Source: CAWUKT01 sp963923035 (GTDB lineage: Bacteria > Bacteroidota > Bacteroidia > J057 > JADKCL01). Taken from it: a DNA stretch of 28,527 nucleotides. A program made the translations under genes and the position numbers. The notes under the pieces were generated by a model. That model ran no database searches. It saw nothing but the letters and a program-made list of their open reading frames with translations, and was not told the origin of the DNA. Of this stretch, positions 13,599 to 23,046 are shown piece after piece. The DNA is taken from NCBI GenBank assembly GCA_963923035.1, contig CAWUKT010000092.1, positions 1 to 28,527 on the forward strand. Direction: 5' to 3'. Numbering within the stretch: the first letter of the stretch is position 1; each line of letters starts with the position of its first letter.

Positions 13599-15995
13599 CT
13601 AAAGGCGCTCCTTTTCCTCGGTGTTTGATTTTTGCTCTTTCCGATTCTTGATCTTCTGGTTACCAAATTTCCAGGTCACATTGAATCGGAAGTATTGGTT
13701 TTCTGGGTCTTGTCTGTATACATGGTCCTGCTCCGCAAAGCGGGATTTCAGGACGAATTTATTGTCGTCGAGGAGGTCAGCCACCAGCAAGGCAACCGCC
13801 AACCTTTTGTCGAAAAACTTCTTTTTCATCCCAAATGCGAGTTCGGAACGGCTCTCCACAGCAAAGCTGCCTTGGAGACTCGGAGCGTAGTACGAGTACT
13901 GCAATTCGAAGGAGAGGCCCCTTAGCCGGTTGGGATAGAAGCCGGTCCACACGAACGGCTCAAAGGCAAACGCATTGTTCTGCACCTGTTCGCCCGTATC
14001 CGGCGACCGGAATTGGTTGAACTGGTAGAAGGCGCGCACATCCCAGTAGGTACTCCACCATGGGAAAATATCGTAGGATCCGTTGGTCGAGACCCCGGCC
14101 TGGTAGTTCTGGTCCTGGTTGATGGCGAGGAACTTCAGGGTATTGTCCTCGTTGTTCTGGACCGACATTTCGTTGATGGCATTGGAGATTTGGGAGGCGA
14201 AGGCGGAGAAGAAAAAGGTCTGCTTGTAGAGCCAGTTGACTTCGAGGTTGTAGACCATGGCCGGCTGGAGGAAGGGATTGCCTTCGACGAAGCTGTACGG
14301 ACTGGTATACATCCGAATGGTGTTCAGGTACCGGTAATTGGGGCGGTTGATTCGGGTGCCGAGGGAAAGGCCCCAGATGCTGTTTTCGTTGGAGGCGTAT
14401 TGGAGGAAGAGGGAGGGGAAAACGCGAAGGTAGTTTTGGTCAATGGTCGTGTCGTTGTCGGCTGAGCTTCCGTTGAGGTCCGTGTACTCGGCTCGGAGGC
14501 CGGCTTTCATTTGGAGTTTGTCCCAGCCTCGTCGCAAAGAGACAAATGCAGCTCCATTCTGTTCGTTGTAGTTGAATCCGTTGCTGCGTTCCGGGTTGAA
14601 CTGGGCGTTTCCATTTTCCACGTTGAAGTGAACCAGATCGTTGGAGGTCTGGATATTGCTGTATTTCACGCCCCAGTCGAGGATGGACTTGGTCCCCAAT
14701 CTTCGGCCCCAATCGGATTGGGCGCCCAGGATCTGGACATCGGAGATGGCGTCGAATTGAAAGTCTTCTTCTCGGATTTGGTCGCCGTTGTTGGAGAAAA
14801 AGTCGCTGACGATTTCCTGGGAAACGTCACTCGAAAAGCCGCTGTAATCAGCGTTCACACGCCAGTAGCCTTTGTCGCCTTTGTTCTCGTAGCCAAGGAA
14901 ATAACTCTGGAAATCGGAGACGCGATCAGACTGGTTTTCATTGACGATGCTGGAGTCAAGTGCCTCTGACAGATCGGTAATATTGGTTTGCCCAATCAGC
15001 AAGGTACTGTTGGTAGGGCTGATGGTCCCATCCGTGCGAAAACTAATGGTACTTTTCTTGGTTGGTTTGTAATCGGCGTAAAGGTGGTAACCGTGCTTGA
15101 GGTAGCGGGTATCCGATTCGTTGGCTTCGTTCCACATGGAAAGATTCTCATTCGGCAACTGGAACAGAATTTCGGTGTTTTCTTTGTTGTTACGCTTGCC
15201 AGCGTTCAGATCGTAGCTGGCATTCAGGTACCACTTGTTTTTGGAGGCCGTGAGGCTGACACCTTCCGTATATTTATTGTACACCCCGCGCTTGAACTTG
15301 GATCGGACATTTCCTCTAACTCCTTCATTTCCATACTTTTTCATGGTGATGTTCACGATGCCAGATCCGGAGGCGGAGAAATTGGCGGGGGGATTGGAAA
15401 TGATTTCGATGGTGGCCACTTCCGAAGCCGAAATGCCCGAAATGAGGTCCATCAGGTCCTCGCCCGAAAGCTGTACGGTACGCCCATCAATCATCACAGC
15501 GATGTCATTCTTCCCATTCATCCGAATACCACCATTTTGGTCAACCATAATACCGGGCGCCAAACGGAGGGCTTCCCAGGCATCTCCATCTGACAAGATG
15601 GTGCCCGAAAGATTGATGATGGTCCGATCTAATTCCCTTTTGATGAAGGCTTTACGCGCGGTGATTTCCACCGCGGTGACATTTTCGTCCATTTTCAGGA
15701 CAATGTCACCGACATCAAGGTCTTGGGAAAGGTTGATTTCTTGCTGATACGCCTCAAATCCATAGGTTTGGGCCGTCAGGACGTAATTTCCAGGGGCCGC
15801 ATCGATGTTAAATGCGCCGGTGCTGTCGGTGATCGCGCCCGTCAGAATCGAATCACCCATGGAAATTTCCACTTTCACAAACCCGAGAGAAACCCCGGAC
15901 TCCGCCAGCGTTTTTCCGCTGATCGTGAAGTTTTGCCCTGATAATGAGCATAGTAATCCCATGTTGATCAATATGATCAATAATCCTGTTCGCAT
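13599..15995 (-). CDS. TonB-receptor-like outer-membrane beta-barrel protein
   Basis: This 798-aa outer-membrane protein starts at the ATG at 15995, which gives a clean signal peptide (MRTGLLIILINMGLLCSLSGQ); a longer frame upstream has none. In order it has a CarboxypepD_reg-like Ig domain (about 22-100, with GAITDSTGAFNIDAAPGNY), a plug-like domain (about 105-220, with LRLAPGIMVDQNGGIRMNG and IEIISNPPANFSASGSGIVNI) and a beta-barrel up to the strand FRFNVTWKFG, then a ~20-residue charged tail. This is the 'outer membrane beta-barrel family' layout without an obvious TonB box. It lies 67 bp upstream of the precursor gene on the same strand, so it may be co-transcribed and could serve as outer-membrane conduit or receptor for the peptide; that link is inference from position. 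No TolC homolog is present. Confidence 0.85.
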   Translation of the reverse strand: MRTGLLIILINMGLLCSLSGQNFTISGKTLAESGVSLGFVKVEISMGDSILTGAITDSTGAFNIDAAPGNYVLTAQTYGFEAYQQEINLSQDLDVGDIVLKMDENVTAVEITARKAFIKRELDRTIINLSGTILSDGDAWEALRLAPGIMVDQNGGIRMNGKNDIAVMIDGRTVQLSGEDLMDLISGISASEVATIEIISNPPANFSASGSGIVNITMKKYGNEGVRGNVRSKFKRGVYNKYTEGVSLTASKNKWYLNASYDLNAGKRNNKENTEILFQLPNENLSMWNEANESDTRYLKHGYHLYADYKPTKKSTISFRTDGTISPTNSTLLIGQTNITDLSEALDSSIVNENQSDRVSDFQSYFLGYENKGDKGYWRVNADYSGFSSDVSQEIVSDFFSNNGDQIREEDFQFDAISDVQILGAQSDWGRRLGTKSILDWGVKYSNIQTSNDLVHFNVENGNAQFNPERSNGFNYNEQNGAAFVSLRRGWDKLQMKAGLRAEYTDLNGSSADNDTTIDQNYLRVFPSLFLQYASNENSIWGLSLGTRINRPNYRYLNTIRMYTSPYSFVEGNPFLQPAMVYNLEVNWLYKQTFFFSAFASQISNAINEMSVQNNEDNTLKFLAINQDQNYQAGVSTNGSYDIFPWWSTYWDVRAFYQFNQFRSPDTGEQVQNNAFAFEPFVWTGFYPNRLRGLSFELQYSYYAPSLQGSFAVESRSELAFGMKKKFFDKRLAVALLVADLLDDNKFVLKSRFAEQDHVYRQDPENQYFRFNVTWKFGNQKIKNRKEQKSNTEEKERL

Positions 15996-16535
15996 ATATT
16001 TGTATGGTTTAGTCTCTCGGAGTACAACTCCACAAGACATGCCGTTCCCATTTCTCAATGGAAAAATCGGACGATCCAATAAATAGCCTCCGTCTCCGAA
16101 GGACAGTTCGTTTTTTTGTCTTTACTTTTTAGTCATCACACCTCTATGCACAATATGTCATTGGAGCAAGTAGGTGATTTCGTTTCACTTTGACTTCGGT
16201 TTAGGTAATTGTTGATTTTTGACCCAGTATGGTACTTTTCTATATCGACAGCTAATATCGGAAATCGAGCAAATTCCGATTGCGAAGTAAATATAGGCGA
16301 TTGCTTTCTTTTTCGGAAGGGTAAAAAGAAAAAAATGCCAAAAAATCTGGCTCTGAGGGCAATAAATCTCGGAGGAATGGGCCATTAATGAATCTTTAAA
16401 CCGATTTATATCGCGGAAAGGGTAAATTTTTTGTCACATTATATTTACCACCCACCAAGGAATCCTTTCAGATTCGGCTTTCCCTTGTTGATGGGGAGAA
16501 TCCGTGTTTATACTTACCCTTTACGACCTCCCAAG
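15996..16535. other. Intergenic region upstream of the outer-membrane protein gene
   Basis: About 540 bp, AT-richer than the flanks. It should hold the promoter of the minus-strand cluster, since a terminator closes the gene before it. I see no convincing TAnnTTTG/TTTG pair. A 66-codon minus-strand frame at 16185-16385 has no recognisable features and biased composition, so I do not call it. Confidence 0.6.
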
Positions 16536-16565
16536 AAAAAGGGACCGCCCATTCCGGACGGCCCC
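16536..16565 (-). terminator. Intrinsic terminator of the VWA-protein gene
   Basis: Read on the minus strand, GGGGCCGTCC-GGAAT-GGGCGGTCCC is a 10-bp stem with two G-U pairs and a 5-nt loop, followed by TTTTT. It begins 27 bp after the VWA-gene stop and separates that gene from the cluster downstream. Confidence 0.88.
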
Positions 16566-16592
16566 TGCGTTCAAATCAGGTTTGCTGCATGG

Positions 16593-18206
16593 TCAGTCGT
16601 TGTTGCGGACCAACGGCGTATCGCCGGAGATGGCCCGGGCCCGTTTGACAAGCCCAATGAATTCGGCTCGGTAGCCTTCCTTGTCTTCGCCCACCGCTCC
16701 TTGAGCGAGTTCAAGCACTTGGTCGTAGTTGGCATTGGCCTTGAATTTTGAATCGCGGAGGAGGAGGGAGAACTCCGCGACGGAGGCCGACCAGCGAAAA
16801 TCGTGGCTGGTTTGAGCTACCGAAGTGCCGGTCGGACGGATCGTATGGTCAAAGAGTTGGCTGGTTTCGCCGTCGGGTTGCTTGTAGCGGATTTTGACGT
16901 GGGCCATTTCACCCGATCCCCGCGCAAGAGGAGTGGTACGGGTCGTTTTTTGATACCGGGTCGCATCAACATCCCGAGTCTCTTCCTCAGAACCGACCGG
17001 AATGATCTCGTATAGTGCCGTGACAGTATGGCCGGATCCCATTTCCCCCGCATCCTTTTTGTCATCGTTGAAGTCCTCATCCGCCAGCAACCGATTCTCA
17101 TACCCGATCAGGCGATATCCTTTTACCACTTCCGGATTGAATTCTACCTGGAGCTTCACATCCTTGGCAATCGTGAACAGGGTGCCTCCAAATTCGCTCA
17201 CCAGGACCTTCTTGGCTTCCAGCAAGTTGTCGATATAGGCGTGGTTGCCATTTCCCTTGTCGGCCAGCGTCTGCATCTTGGAGTCTTTGTAATTGCCCAT
17301 CCCAAATCCAAGGACCGTGAGGTAGACCCCGGTTTCCCGCTTCTGCTCGATCAGTCGTTCCAAGGCTGCGTCGCTACTTTGGCCAATGTTGAAGTCGCCA
17401 TCCGTTGCCAGTATGACCCGGTTATTGCCGCCCTCAATGAAATTGTCCACCGCGACCGAATAGGCCAGCTCGATTCCTTCGGCGCCATTGGTACCGCCAC
17501 CGGCCCGCAACTTGTCCATCGCTTTCAGGATGGTCAGCTTGTGATCGCCCGTCGTAGGAGGCAGGACGAGACCGGAGGAACCGGCATAGACGACGATGGC
17601 GACGCGGTCCTCGGGTCGGAGTTCCTCGACCAACATCCCAAAGGATTGCTTGAGCAGGGGCAACTTATTGGGATCCTGCATGGAGCCAGACACGTCGATG
17701 AGGAAGACGAGGTTGGTCGCCGGCAAATTGTCGGTGGGAATGGTCTTCCCTTGCAATCCGATGTGGATGAGTTGGTGGGAGGGCGCCCAGGGGCAATCTG
17801 AGACTTCAGCGGCCACGCTGAAGGGATGCTCGGAGGTGGGCTGGTCGTAATCGTAGGTGAAATAGTTGACCAGTTCCTCGGTGCGGATCGCATCGGCCGG
17901 AGGAAGTTTGCCGCGGTTGATGAAGCGCCGCATGTTTGCATAGGAAGCGGCATCGACATCGATGGAGAAGGTGGAATAGGGAGATTGATTGGGATCTTCA
18001 AACTCATTCTCCACAATCCGGTCGTATTCCTCGGTGTTGAAAGCGGGATTTTCCTCTGCCATGGGGGACGGGGCATGGTAATTTTCGCTGACGGCGGTAT
18101 AGCCTCCATCGTAGGCATTGGTGCAGCCGGATTGGGTGGAGGTGAACAGGATCACGAACCCGATCAGGAAGAGAAAAGTGCGGGATATGTGCCAGAAAGG
18201 TTTCAT
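16593..18206 (-). CDS. VWA-domain lipoprotein (YfbK-like)
   Basis: This 537-aa protein has a lipoprotein signal ending TQSGC (Cys28); the ATG at 18206 is chosen because it gives this signal directly. A conserved N-terminal block (about 75-135: YSTFSIDVDAASYANMRRFINRGKLPP and RTEELVNYFTYDY) is the von Willebrand factor-associated domain of YfbK-type proteins. The VWA domain follows with a complete MIDAS: Asp171-x-Ser173-x-Ser175, Thr239 and Asp269. A DUF3520-like C-terminal region ends the protein. It is probably surface- or periplasm-exposed and binds a metal-dependent ligand. Its partner is unknown. It is a single-gene transcription unit with its own terminator, divergent from the next gene. 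Confidence 0.88.
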   Translation of the reverse strand: MKPFWHISRTFLFLIGFVILFTSTQSGCTNAYDGGYTAVSENYHAPSPMAEENPAFNTEEYDRIVENEFEDPNQSPYSTFSIDVDAASYANMRRFINRGKLPPADAIRTEELVNYFTYDYDQPTSEHPFSVAAEVSDCPWAPSHQLIHIGLQGKTIPTDNLPATNLVFLIDVSGSMQDPNKLPLLKQSFGMLVEELRPEDRVAIVVYAGSSGLVLPPTTGDHKLTILKAMDKLRAGGGTNGAEGIELAYSVAVDNFIEGGNNRVILATDGDFNIGQSSDAALERLIEQKRETGVYLTVLGFGMGNYKDSKMQTLADKGNGNHAYIDNLLEAKKVLVSEFGGTLFTIAKDVKLQVEFNPEVVKGYRLIGYENRLLADEDFNDDKKDAGEMGSGHTVTALYEIIPVGSEEETRDVDATRYQKTTRTTPLARGSGEMAHVKIRYKQPDGETSQLFDHTIRPTGTSVAQTSHDFRWSASVAEFSLLLRDSKFKANANYDQVLELAQGAVGEDKEGYRAEFIGLVKRARAISGDTPLVRNND

Positions 18207-18358
18207 TGTTAAAAGTGAATTAATGGGTTGAACTTGGTGGACAGAACGTGCCTTTTCGTCCAAGGTTGCCCATTTTTCCCTCAATCCCCGGCGATTTAAC
18301 AACATTAACAACTTCCAAAAACTCTCTAACAAATTGAGGGGTCTGGGGTTGATTGGAT

Positions 18359-18814
18359 ATGAATTTTACCATCATCACTCCCGTTGCTGGCGACCACCGA
18401 AAAGTCTTTGATCAATTCAACTCGGGCCTTCTGAAAGCGTTGACGCCTCCGGGGATGAAGATGAAGGTGCTGCGGTACGACGAGCCCCACGAGCCGGGCT
18501 CGATGGTGGAATTGCAGGCCACGCTGTATGGCGTAGTCAAGCAGATCTGGAAGAATGAAATCACCGAGGTGGAACACGAGCAGGACCGTTCCTGGTTCAC
18601 GGATGAAGGCCGGAAGTTGCCTTGGCCGCTGAAATCGTGGCGGCACAAGCACATCGTTAGGTCGGGCTCCACGCCCGACGGCGAGCCCTGCGCCGAAATC
18701 GTGGACGACATCACCTATTCCGCCGGTTGGTTGACCCCTCTTTTCCACCCCATCATTTACCTCCAATTCGCCTACCGCAAACCCCAATACCGGAAAATCT
18801 TCGGAAAAGCGTAG
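18359..18814 (+). CDS. SRPBCC-type ligand-binding protein
   Basis: This 151-aa soluble protein resembles the START/SRPBCC proteins annotated as ligand-binding or 'polyketide cyclase-like'. The ATG at 18359 gives MNFTIITPVAGDHRKVFDQFN. The pattern supporting the call is the N-terminal strand-helix (VAGDHRKVFDQF..GLLKAL), central long strands with SMVELQATL and EVEHEQDRSWFTDEG, and a C-terminal DDITYSAGWLTPLFHPIIYLQFAYRKPQYRKIF helix over the cavity. It has no signal peptide. It is divergent from the VWA gene and is followed after 70 bp by another SRPBCC gene. The ligand is unknown. Confidence 0.65.
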   Translation: MNFTIITPVAGDHRKVFDQFNSGLLKALTPPGMKMKVLRYDEPHEPGSMVELQATLYGVVKQIWKNEITEVEHEQDRSWFTDEGRKLPWPLKSWRHKHIVRSGSTPDGEPCAEIVDDITYSAGWLTPLFHPIIYLQFAYRKPQYRKIFGKA

Positions 18815-18884
18815 CCGGCGCAATTAACTGACATGGGTTAGGTGGATCGGCCGGACGGGAAGCTAGTTTTGATCAAAAAGAACA

Positions 18885-19391
18885 ATGAAAACATTTTTGA
18901 TTGGAATGATGCTACCTCTCTTGTTTACTTCCGTTGTGGCCCAGGAAATGAGCCCCAAGCATTTCTGGCATACGTTAACGACCGAAGCCTCTCCCGAAAC
19001 CATTTGGAATATTTGGACCGATGTCGAGCATTGGCAGGATTGGGATACGGGTCTGCAAAGCGCCCGTTTGGATGGTCCTTTTGAGTTGGGACAAACGGGA
19101 GAATTGATTTCCGACAAGGGCCGCAAGGTAAAATTCTCGATTTCAGAATTCGAAGCGGGGAAGTCCTATGCTTTCACCATGAAACTCCCTTTGGGGCGCT
19201 TTACGGTCCGGCGGACGCTGAGCATGGAGGCTGGGAAGACTGCTTTCACGCACGATGTCCAATTCACAGGATTCTCGGGTGGTTTCTTTGGGCGGGTGTT
19301 GGGAAAAGACTATATGAAACAGTTGCCGGGCGCCTTGGAGAATATCCGTGAGCTCGCAGAGGGGAGCAATTCTTCCCTGTCGCGGGGGTAA
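18885..19391 (+). CDS. Secreted SRPBCC (polyketide cyclase/dehydrase-like) protein
   Basis: This is a 168-aa protein with a signal peptide (MKTFLIGMMLPLLFTSVVAQ) and a SRPBCC fold. The segment EASPETIWNIWTDVEHWQDWDTGLQSARLDG is the classic 'a.p..vW..l.D...W..W...' opening, followed by GELISDKGRKVKFSISEFEAG and a C-terminal helix GKDYMKQLPGALENIRELAE. It probably binds a hydrophobic ligand in the periplasm. The next gene begins 56 bp downstream on the same strand. Confidence 0.8.
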   Translation: MKTFLIGMMLPLLFTSVVAQEMSPKHFWHTLTTEASPETIWNIWTDVEHWQDWDTGLQSARLDGPFELGQTGELISDKGRKVKFSISEFEAGKSYAFTMKLPLGRFTVRRTLSMEAGKTAFTHDVQFTGFSGGFFGRVLGKDYMKQLPGALENIRELAEGSNSSLSRG

Positions 19392-19447
19392 ACAGTATTG
19401 CCTTGTCCCGCAATAGGGAGGAATGGATATTTGGCGAAATGACTCCC

Positions 19448-20110
19448 ATGAAGACGTTTTTTCTTTTCGCGATGGCTTTGTTCCTCTGGTTGACTGGCTC
19501 GTCTCAGGAACTGGCGCCAAAGTTTGCTGTGGATGGGCCGGATATTGCCAGCGCTACCACCCTGCGAATTTCCTATTTCGGCAACCAGGTGGTGTATCCG
19601 GGGATTTCTGTGGGGGCGGAGCAGCGGATTTGGCGGCGGGAGAATGAAAAGGAAAAACGAAATGGCAAGACGAAATTCCGCCGTCGCGGATGGTATGCGG
19701 CTGGGGACCTGGTTCTGTGGAGCCAGCCCCAATCTTATTCCACCCAACTGTTGCGGGGCGGTATGTTGTGGCGCAAGACCTGGAACCGGGGTTTTCGGGT
19801 AGATGCCGGCCTTTATGCCGGCCTCGCCAACCGTTTCAATCGGGGGCGTACATACAACGTCGATCCCTCCGGAGACGTTTCCATCAAGCGCTGGGACAGC
19901 CGTTTCTATTTCCTCCCCACCCTGGCCTTCGGAATCGGTAAGGACTACTTTTATGGTCGGAGCTTTCGCATGGTCACCTGGCACCTCCGCCCCAATATCG
20001 GATTCTGGATGCCACTCAATACCTCAGTCGTGCCCCTGTTGGCCCTGGAGGCCGGTGTAGGCATCTACGTGCTTGAACGCGATCCATTCAAAATTTCTCG
20101 TCGCAAATGA
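19448..20110 (+). CDS. Predicted outer-membrane beta-barrel protein, unknown function
   Basis: This 220-aa protein has a signal peptide (MKTFFLFAMALFLWLTGSSQ). The mature part shows alternating aromatic/glycine strands typical of small beta-barrels (YPGISVGAEQRIW, RRRGWYAAGDLVLW, LRPNIGFWMP). I chose the ATG at 19448; ATG 19439 is possible and adds three residues. The stop overlaps the start of the next gene in ATGA, so the two are translationally coupled. I do not recognise a named family. Confidence 0.65.
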   Translation: MKTFFLFAMALFLWLTGSSQELAPKFAVDGPDIASATTLRISYFGNQVVYPGISVGAEQRIWRRENEKEKRNGKTKFRRRGWYAAGDLVLWSQPQSYSTQLLRGGMLWRKTWNRGFRVDAGLYAGLANRFNRGRTYNVDPSGDVSIKRWDSRFYFLPTLAFGIGKDYFYGRSFRMVTWHLRPNIGFWMPLNTSVVPLLALEAGVGIYVLERDPFKISRRK

Positions 20111-21138
20111 AACACTGGATACTGATCGGACTCGTATTGCTTCTGGGAACCGCTTGCAACAAAGTCGAGCTGGGGACCGATGTCAAAGAGACATTTTTTG
20201 TCCGTACTGAAGGGGCCGACATGCCTGTTTACGTCCGGGGAAATACGGCTGCGGGCAAATACATCCTGGTCATTCACGGTGGCCCCGGCGGTGAATCTTA
20301 TTCGTATAGCCTGAGCCGGGCCATGCGCATGCTGGGGGATGATTATGGCATGTTGTTTTGGGACCAACGGGGGCAAGGCGCTTCCCAGGGCTATTACAAT
20401 GCTTCGGAGGTGACGATTGAAAGGATGCGGCTCGATCTGAAAGCAGTGGTGCATGCCATTCGGGAACGCTATGGAGACGATTCCGGTCTGTATTTGATGG
20501 GCCATAGCTGGGGAGGCTTGTTGGGAACGGCCTTTGTGCAAAGTCCCGACCAGGTCCTGGTCGACGGCTGGATCGAGGTCGCGGGCGCCCACGATTTGCC
20601 CCTGCTGTACCAGTCGGTTTATACCATGCTGGATACATTCGCCGATCGGGAGATTGCGGCGGAGCGGGAAGTTGCCTTTTGGCAGCGGGTGGACAGCACG
20701 TTGGAGACTTTGCCGGCGAATTCTCCCACCACGGATGATTTTTTGACCATCAATCAACTGGGAGGGCAGGCAGAAGATCGCATCGAAGATGTTGTCGGAG
20801 ACAGTCTCAACACGATTTCTTTGTCGCAGGCCATAACCCGGAGCCCGATTGACCAGCTTGCGCTGCTGTTTTCGAGTGCCGAGACCGGCAATTTACTGAT
20901 CGACGAAGTGGTTCAAACTAATCTGACTCCGACGATGTCGGAGATTCAAGTGCCAACCTTGTTGCTGTGGGGAAATTATGATTTCATCGTGCCGCCGGCC
21001 CTGGCGTCTTCGGCGATTTTGGTCATCGGAACCAATGACAAAGAGGTCCATTACTTTGAACTTTCCGGGCATTCGCCCTTTTCCAATGAGCCCGATGAAT
21101 TCCACGATGTGGTGAAAGATTGGGTCGACCGCCACTGA
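20107..21138 (+). CDS. Alpha/beta-hydrolase lipoprotein, proline iminopeptidase-like
   Basis: This 343-aa lipoprotein has a signal with lipobox LGTAC (Cys17). It carries the alpha/beta-hydrolase fold of the prolyl aminopeptidase group: oxyanion loop HGGPGG (57-62), FWDQRGQGAS (85-93), nucleophile Ser134 in GHSWGG, acid Asp292 in WGNYDFIVPP and His322 in SGHSPF. The catalytic triad is complete, so it is likely an active peptidase or esterase. It is co-translated with the upstream beta-barrel gene. Its TGA touches the stop of the converging gene in TGATCA, leaving no intergenic space. Confidence 0.88.
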   Translation: MKHWILIGLVLLLGTACNKVELGTDVKETFFVRTEGADMPVYVRGNTAAGKYILVIHGGPGGESYSYSLSRAMRMLGDDYGMLFWDQRGQGASQGYYNASEVTIERMRLDLKAVVHAIRERYGDDSGLYLMGHSWGGLLGTAFVQSPDQVLVDGWIEVAGAHDLPLLYQSVYTMLDTFADREIAAEREVAFWQRVDSTLETLPANSPTTDDFLTINQLGGQAEDRIEDVVGDSLNTISLSQAITRSPIDQLALLFSSAETGNLLIDEVVQTNLTPTMSEIQVPTLLLWGNYDFIVPPALASSAILVIGTNDKEVHYFELSGHSPFSNEPDEFHDVVKDWVDRH

Positions 21139-22191
21139 TCAGGCGGGCGGTCCGGTTTGCGCTTGTCCCAACTCATTGAACCGCTGAACCAAGGCATTGT
21201 ACTCGTTGACTTTTTGGCTTTGTTGCTGTTGCAACGCTTGGCATTCCTGGAACTTCGCGGGCGGCAAAGTTCCCCGACAACCCCGCATTTTCTTCTTCAA
21301 TTCATCCAATTCTCCCTGCATTACGGTCATTTTTTCCTTCAAGCTCCTCAAATCCGGACTCATGAACAGATAATCTTTGCCGTATTTCTTTTCCCATTCC
21401 TTCTGTTCGGCTTTGATGGCAGTCATCTTTTCAAACGTTTTTCCCCCTTCCGGAAACTCGATCAGCTCAGGTCGGCGGTCCAATTTTATCCCCCCCACAT
21501 AATTGTCAGGAATGACCCCTATGGGTGTCGGTTGGGTGGTTTCCACGAAGGCATAATCGGTTCGAAAATCACCCATCCCCGCGGGCACCCGGAGGCCCAG
21601 GGCCATGTGGTTGGCCCTTTCGAAGACGAAGAAAACGACGTCGTAGCCAGCGGAACGGAGCAATTGGGCCATCAGGACCGTCTTATCAGCGCAGACTCCC
21701 GTCTGGTCGAACAACGTCTCGTAGGGGTAGCGGATCGTGCTTTGGTCGATGTTGTGGAAGGTCTGCCAATCGTAGGAAATGCTTCCCTGTACGAACGCAA
21801 TGATGGCCTCGGCCAGGTCGTCACCACCCCCGGCGATGCCCTGAAGCTCACTCAGCAATTGTTGGTGGATGCGGTCCGCGCCCTTCGCTTGGAGGAACAT
21901 GGCATAGTATTCCTTCCGCCATCCATCTGGCGGGCGACTTCCCTGGTACTGGTAGGAATGGGAGGCCCGGCGAAATTCTTCCCGCAAGGTGCTGTCGAGC
22001 GGGAGGGAAATGCTCTGGGGTTGTTGGCGAAAGTCAAAGGAATAATTCACGGTCAAATCGGTTGATAGGGCAGGAGAGCGCATGGTTTCCGGACTGTCCG
22101 ATTCTCGATCTTCCGTCCCACAACCTTGTAGGAAAAGGAGCAGGAGGGCAAATGTGATGGAGAGCCGGAAGGGAAAATGGACCATGCGCAT
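21139..22191 (-). CDS. Transglutaminase-like lipoprotein
   Basis: This is a 350-aa protein with a lipobox LQGC (Cys24). The central domain (about 120-220) has the transglutaminase-like core: ISYDW, Cys167 in TGVCADKTVLMAQLLRSAGYDV, His195 in ANHMALGL, then DYAFVETTQ, which would supply the third residue (Glu217). The C-terminal 90 residues are a charged coiled coil with two cysteines (Cys305 and Cys317), possibly disulfide-bonded. Such bacterial proteins are usually periplasmic peptidases rather than crosslinkers. It lies 9 bp after the upstream membrane-protein gene. Confidence 0.78.
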   Translation of the reverse strand: MRMVHFPFRLSITFALLLLFLQGCGTEDRESDSPETMRSPALSTDLTVNYSFDFRQQPQSISLPLDSTLREEFRRASHSYQYQGSRPPDGWRKEYYAMFLQAKGADRIHQQLLSELQGIAGGGDDLAEAIIAFVQGSISYDWQTFHNIDQSTIRYPYETLFDQTGVCADKTVLMAQLLRSAGYDVVFFVFERANHMALGLRVPAGMGDFRTDYAFVETTQPTPIGVIPDNYVGGIKLDRRPELIEFPEGGKTFEKMTAIKAEQKEWEKKYGKDYLFMSPDLRSLKEKMTVMQGELDELKKKMRGCRGTLPPAKFQECQALQQQQSQKVNEYNALVQRFNELGQAQTGPPA

Positions 22192-22200
22192 GCTTATGCA

Positions 22201-22905
22201 TTACGAACTGACTCCGGAGATTGTTTGGGCTTGGTCCGTTGATTTTTTCGTGACAGGAGAAAGCCGTTTGCGCCATTTGCCGATGGCCATGGCAATCAGG
22301 ATGCTTCCGGCCGCGCTGGGAGCCAACCAAAGGATCCATCCGGGCTCGATGCGCACATTGGTCACCAGAAAGGCAGTGAACGTAGCGATATAACTTCCTC
22401 CCATCCGCCCAATGTGGAGAAGCAGGTTGTCCTTGTAGTTGTATTGTTTTCCCTTCAACCGAATCGAAAGGTCCCGTCCTGCGAATACCAACGTCACCGC
22501 ACCGAACACGATGGCTACGATGTTCATTCCCAGACCGTGGACCAGCAATGAGGGAATCCCTTCCGCCAACAAGAAACCTCCTCCAAGAAAGCCTCCCCCG
22601 AGGACCACATCGTCCAACCGGACTTTCCACCTGGCTTCATTTCGCTTCCGTTTGACCATTCTTTTGCCCGTATACACCATGTAGAGCGTAAAGACTGCCG
22701 TCCCAAGCAGGAAGGGATTGCTTTTCCAGAAGGCCATGACCAGCGCAGTGATCCCGACGGCAATCATGGTCAGGTGGTAGATTCGACCATTTAAGTTGTG
22801 GACTTTTTTGCCTTTCCGCGCCGCAATGGCGACGGCCCCGGTGATCAGGGCGATGGAACCCGCGAAGATGTGGATGCCGAGCAGAATACTGAAGAGTAGG
22901 TGCAT
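22201..22905 (-). CDS. Multi-pass membrane protein, unknown function
   Basis: This is a 234-aa protein with about six hydrophobic helices. It begins LLFSILLGIHIFAGSIALITGAVA, followed by the loop ARKGKKVHNLNGRIYHLTMIAVGITAL. The HIxAG...KKxHxxxGRxY-hxxM pattern is that of small heme-protein-like or DUF2306-type membrane proteins, where the two histidines face each other, but I do not assign a function. The tail is basic and soluble. It ends 9 bp before the transglutaminase-like gene. Confidence 0.65.
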   Translation of the reverse strand: MHLLFSILLGIHIFAGSIALITGAVAIAARKGKKVHNLNGRIYHLTMIAVGITALVMAFWKSNPFLLGTAVFTLYMVYTGKRMVKRKRNEARWKVRLDDVVLGGGFLGGGFLLAEGIPSLLVHGLGMNIVAIVFGAVTLVFAGRDLSIRLKGKQYNYKDNLLLHIGRMGGSYIATFTAFLVTNVRIEPGWILWLAPSAAGSILIAMAIGKWRKRLSPVTKKSTDQAQTISGVSS

Positions 22906-23046
22906 GGAGATCTTGATTTGGGTGATTTCCCGAATCTAAATGAGGGAAGAGGGAGTCCCAAGGACAATGGGATGGATGGCAAGGCGGGGGAGGAAAAACA
23001 AGCTCCCGGGATGAATGGAAAGCGATTGGGGCGAATGGAAAGGGGA

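Noticed and set aside
15963..15981. Inverted repeat TTGATC-AATAT-GATCAA near the start of the outer-membrane protein gene
   Set aside because: It lies inside the signal-peptide codons (Leu-Ile-Ile-Leu-Ile-Asn) and is explained by coding for a hydrophobic stretch. There is no evidence of an operator.
16185..16385. 66-codon minus-strand frame in the long gap before the outer-membrane protein gene
   Set aside because: It lies in low-complexity AT-rich sequence, with no signal, motif or start context. I treat the stretch as regulatory/intergenic DNA.
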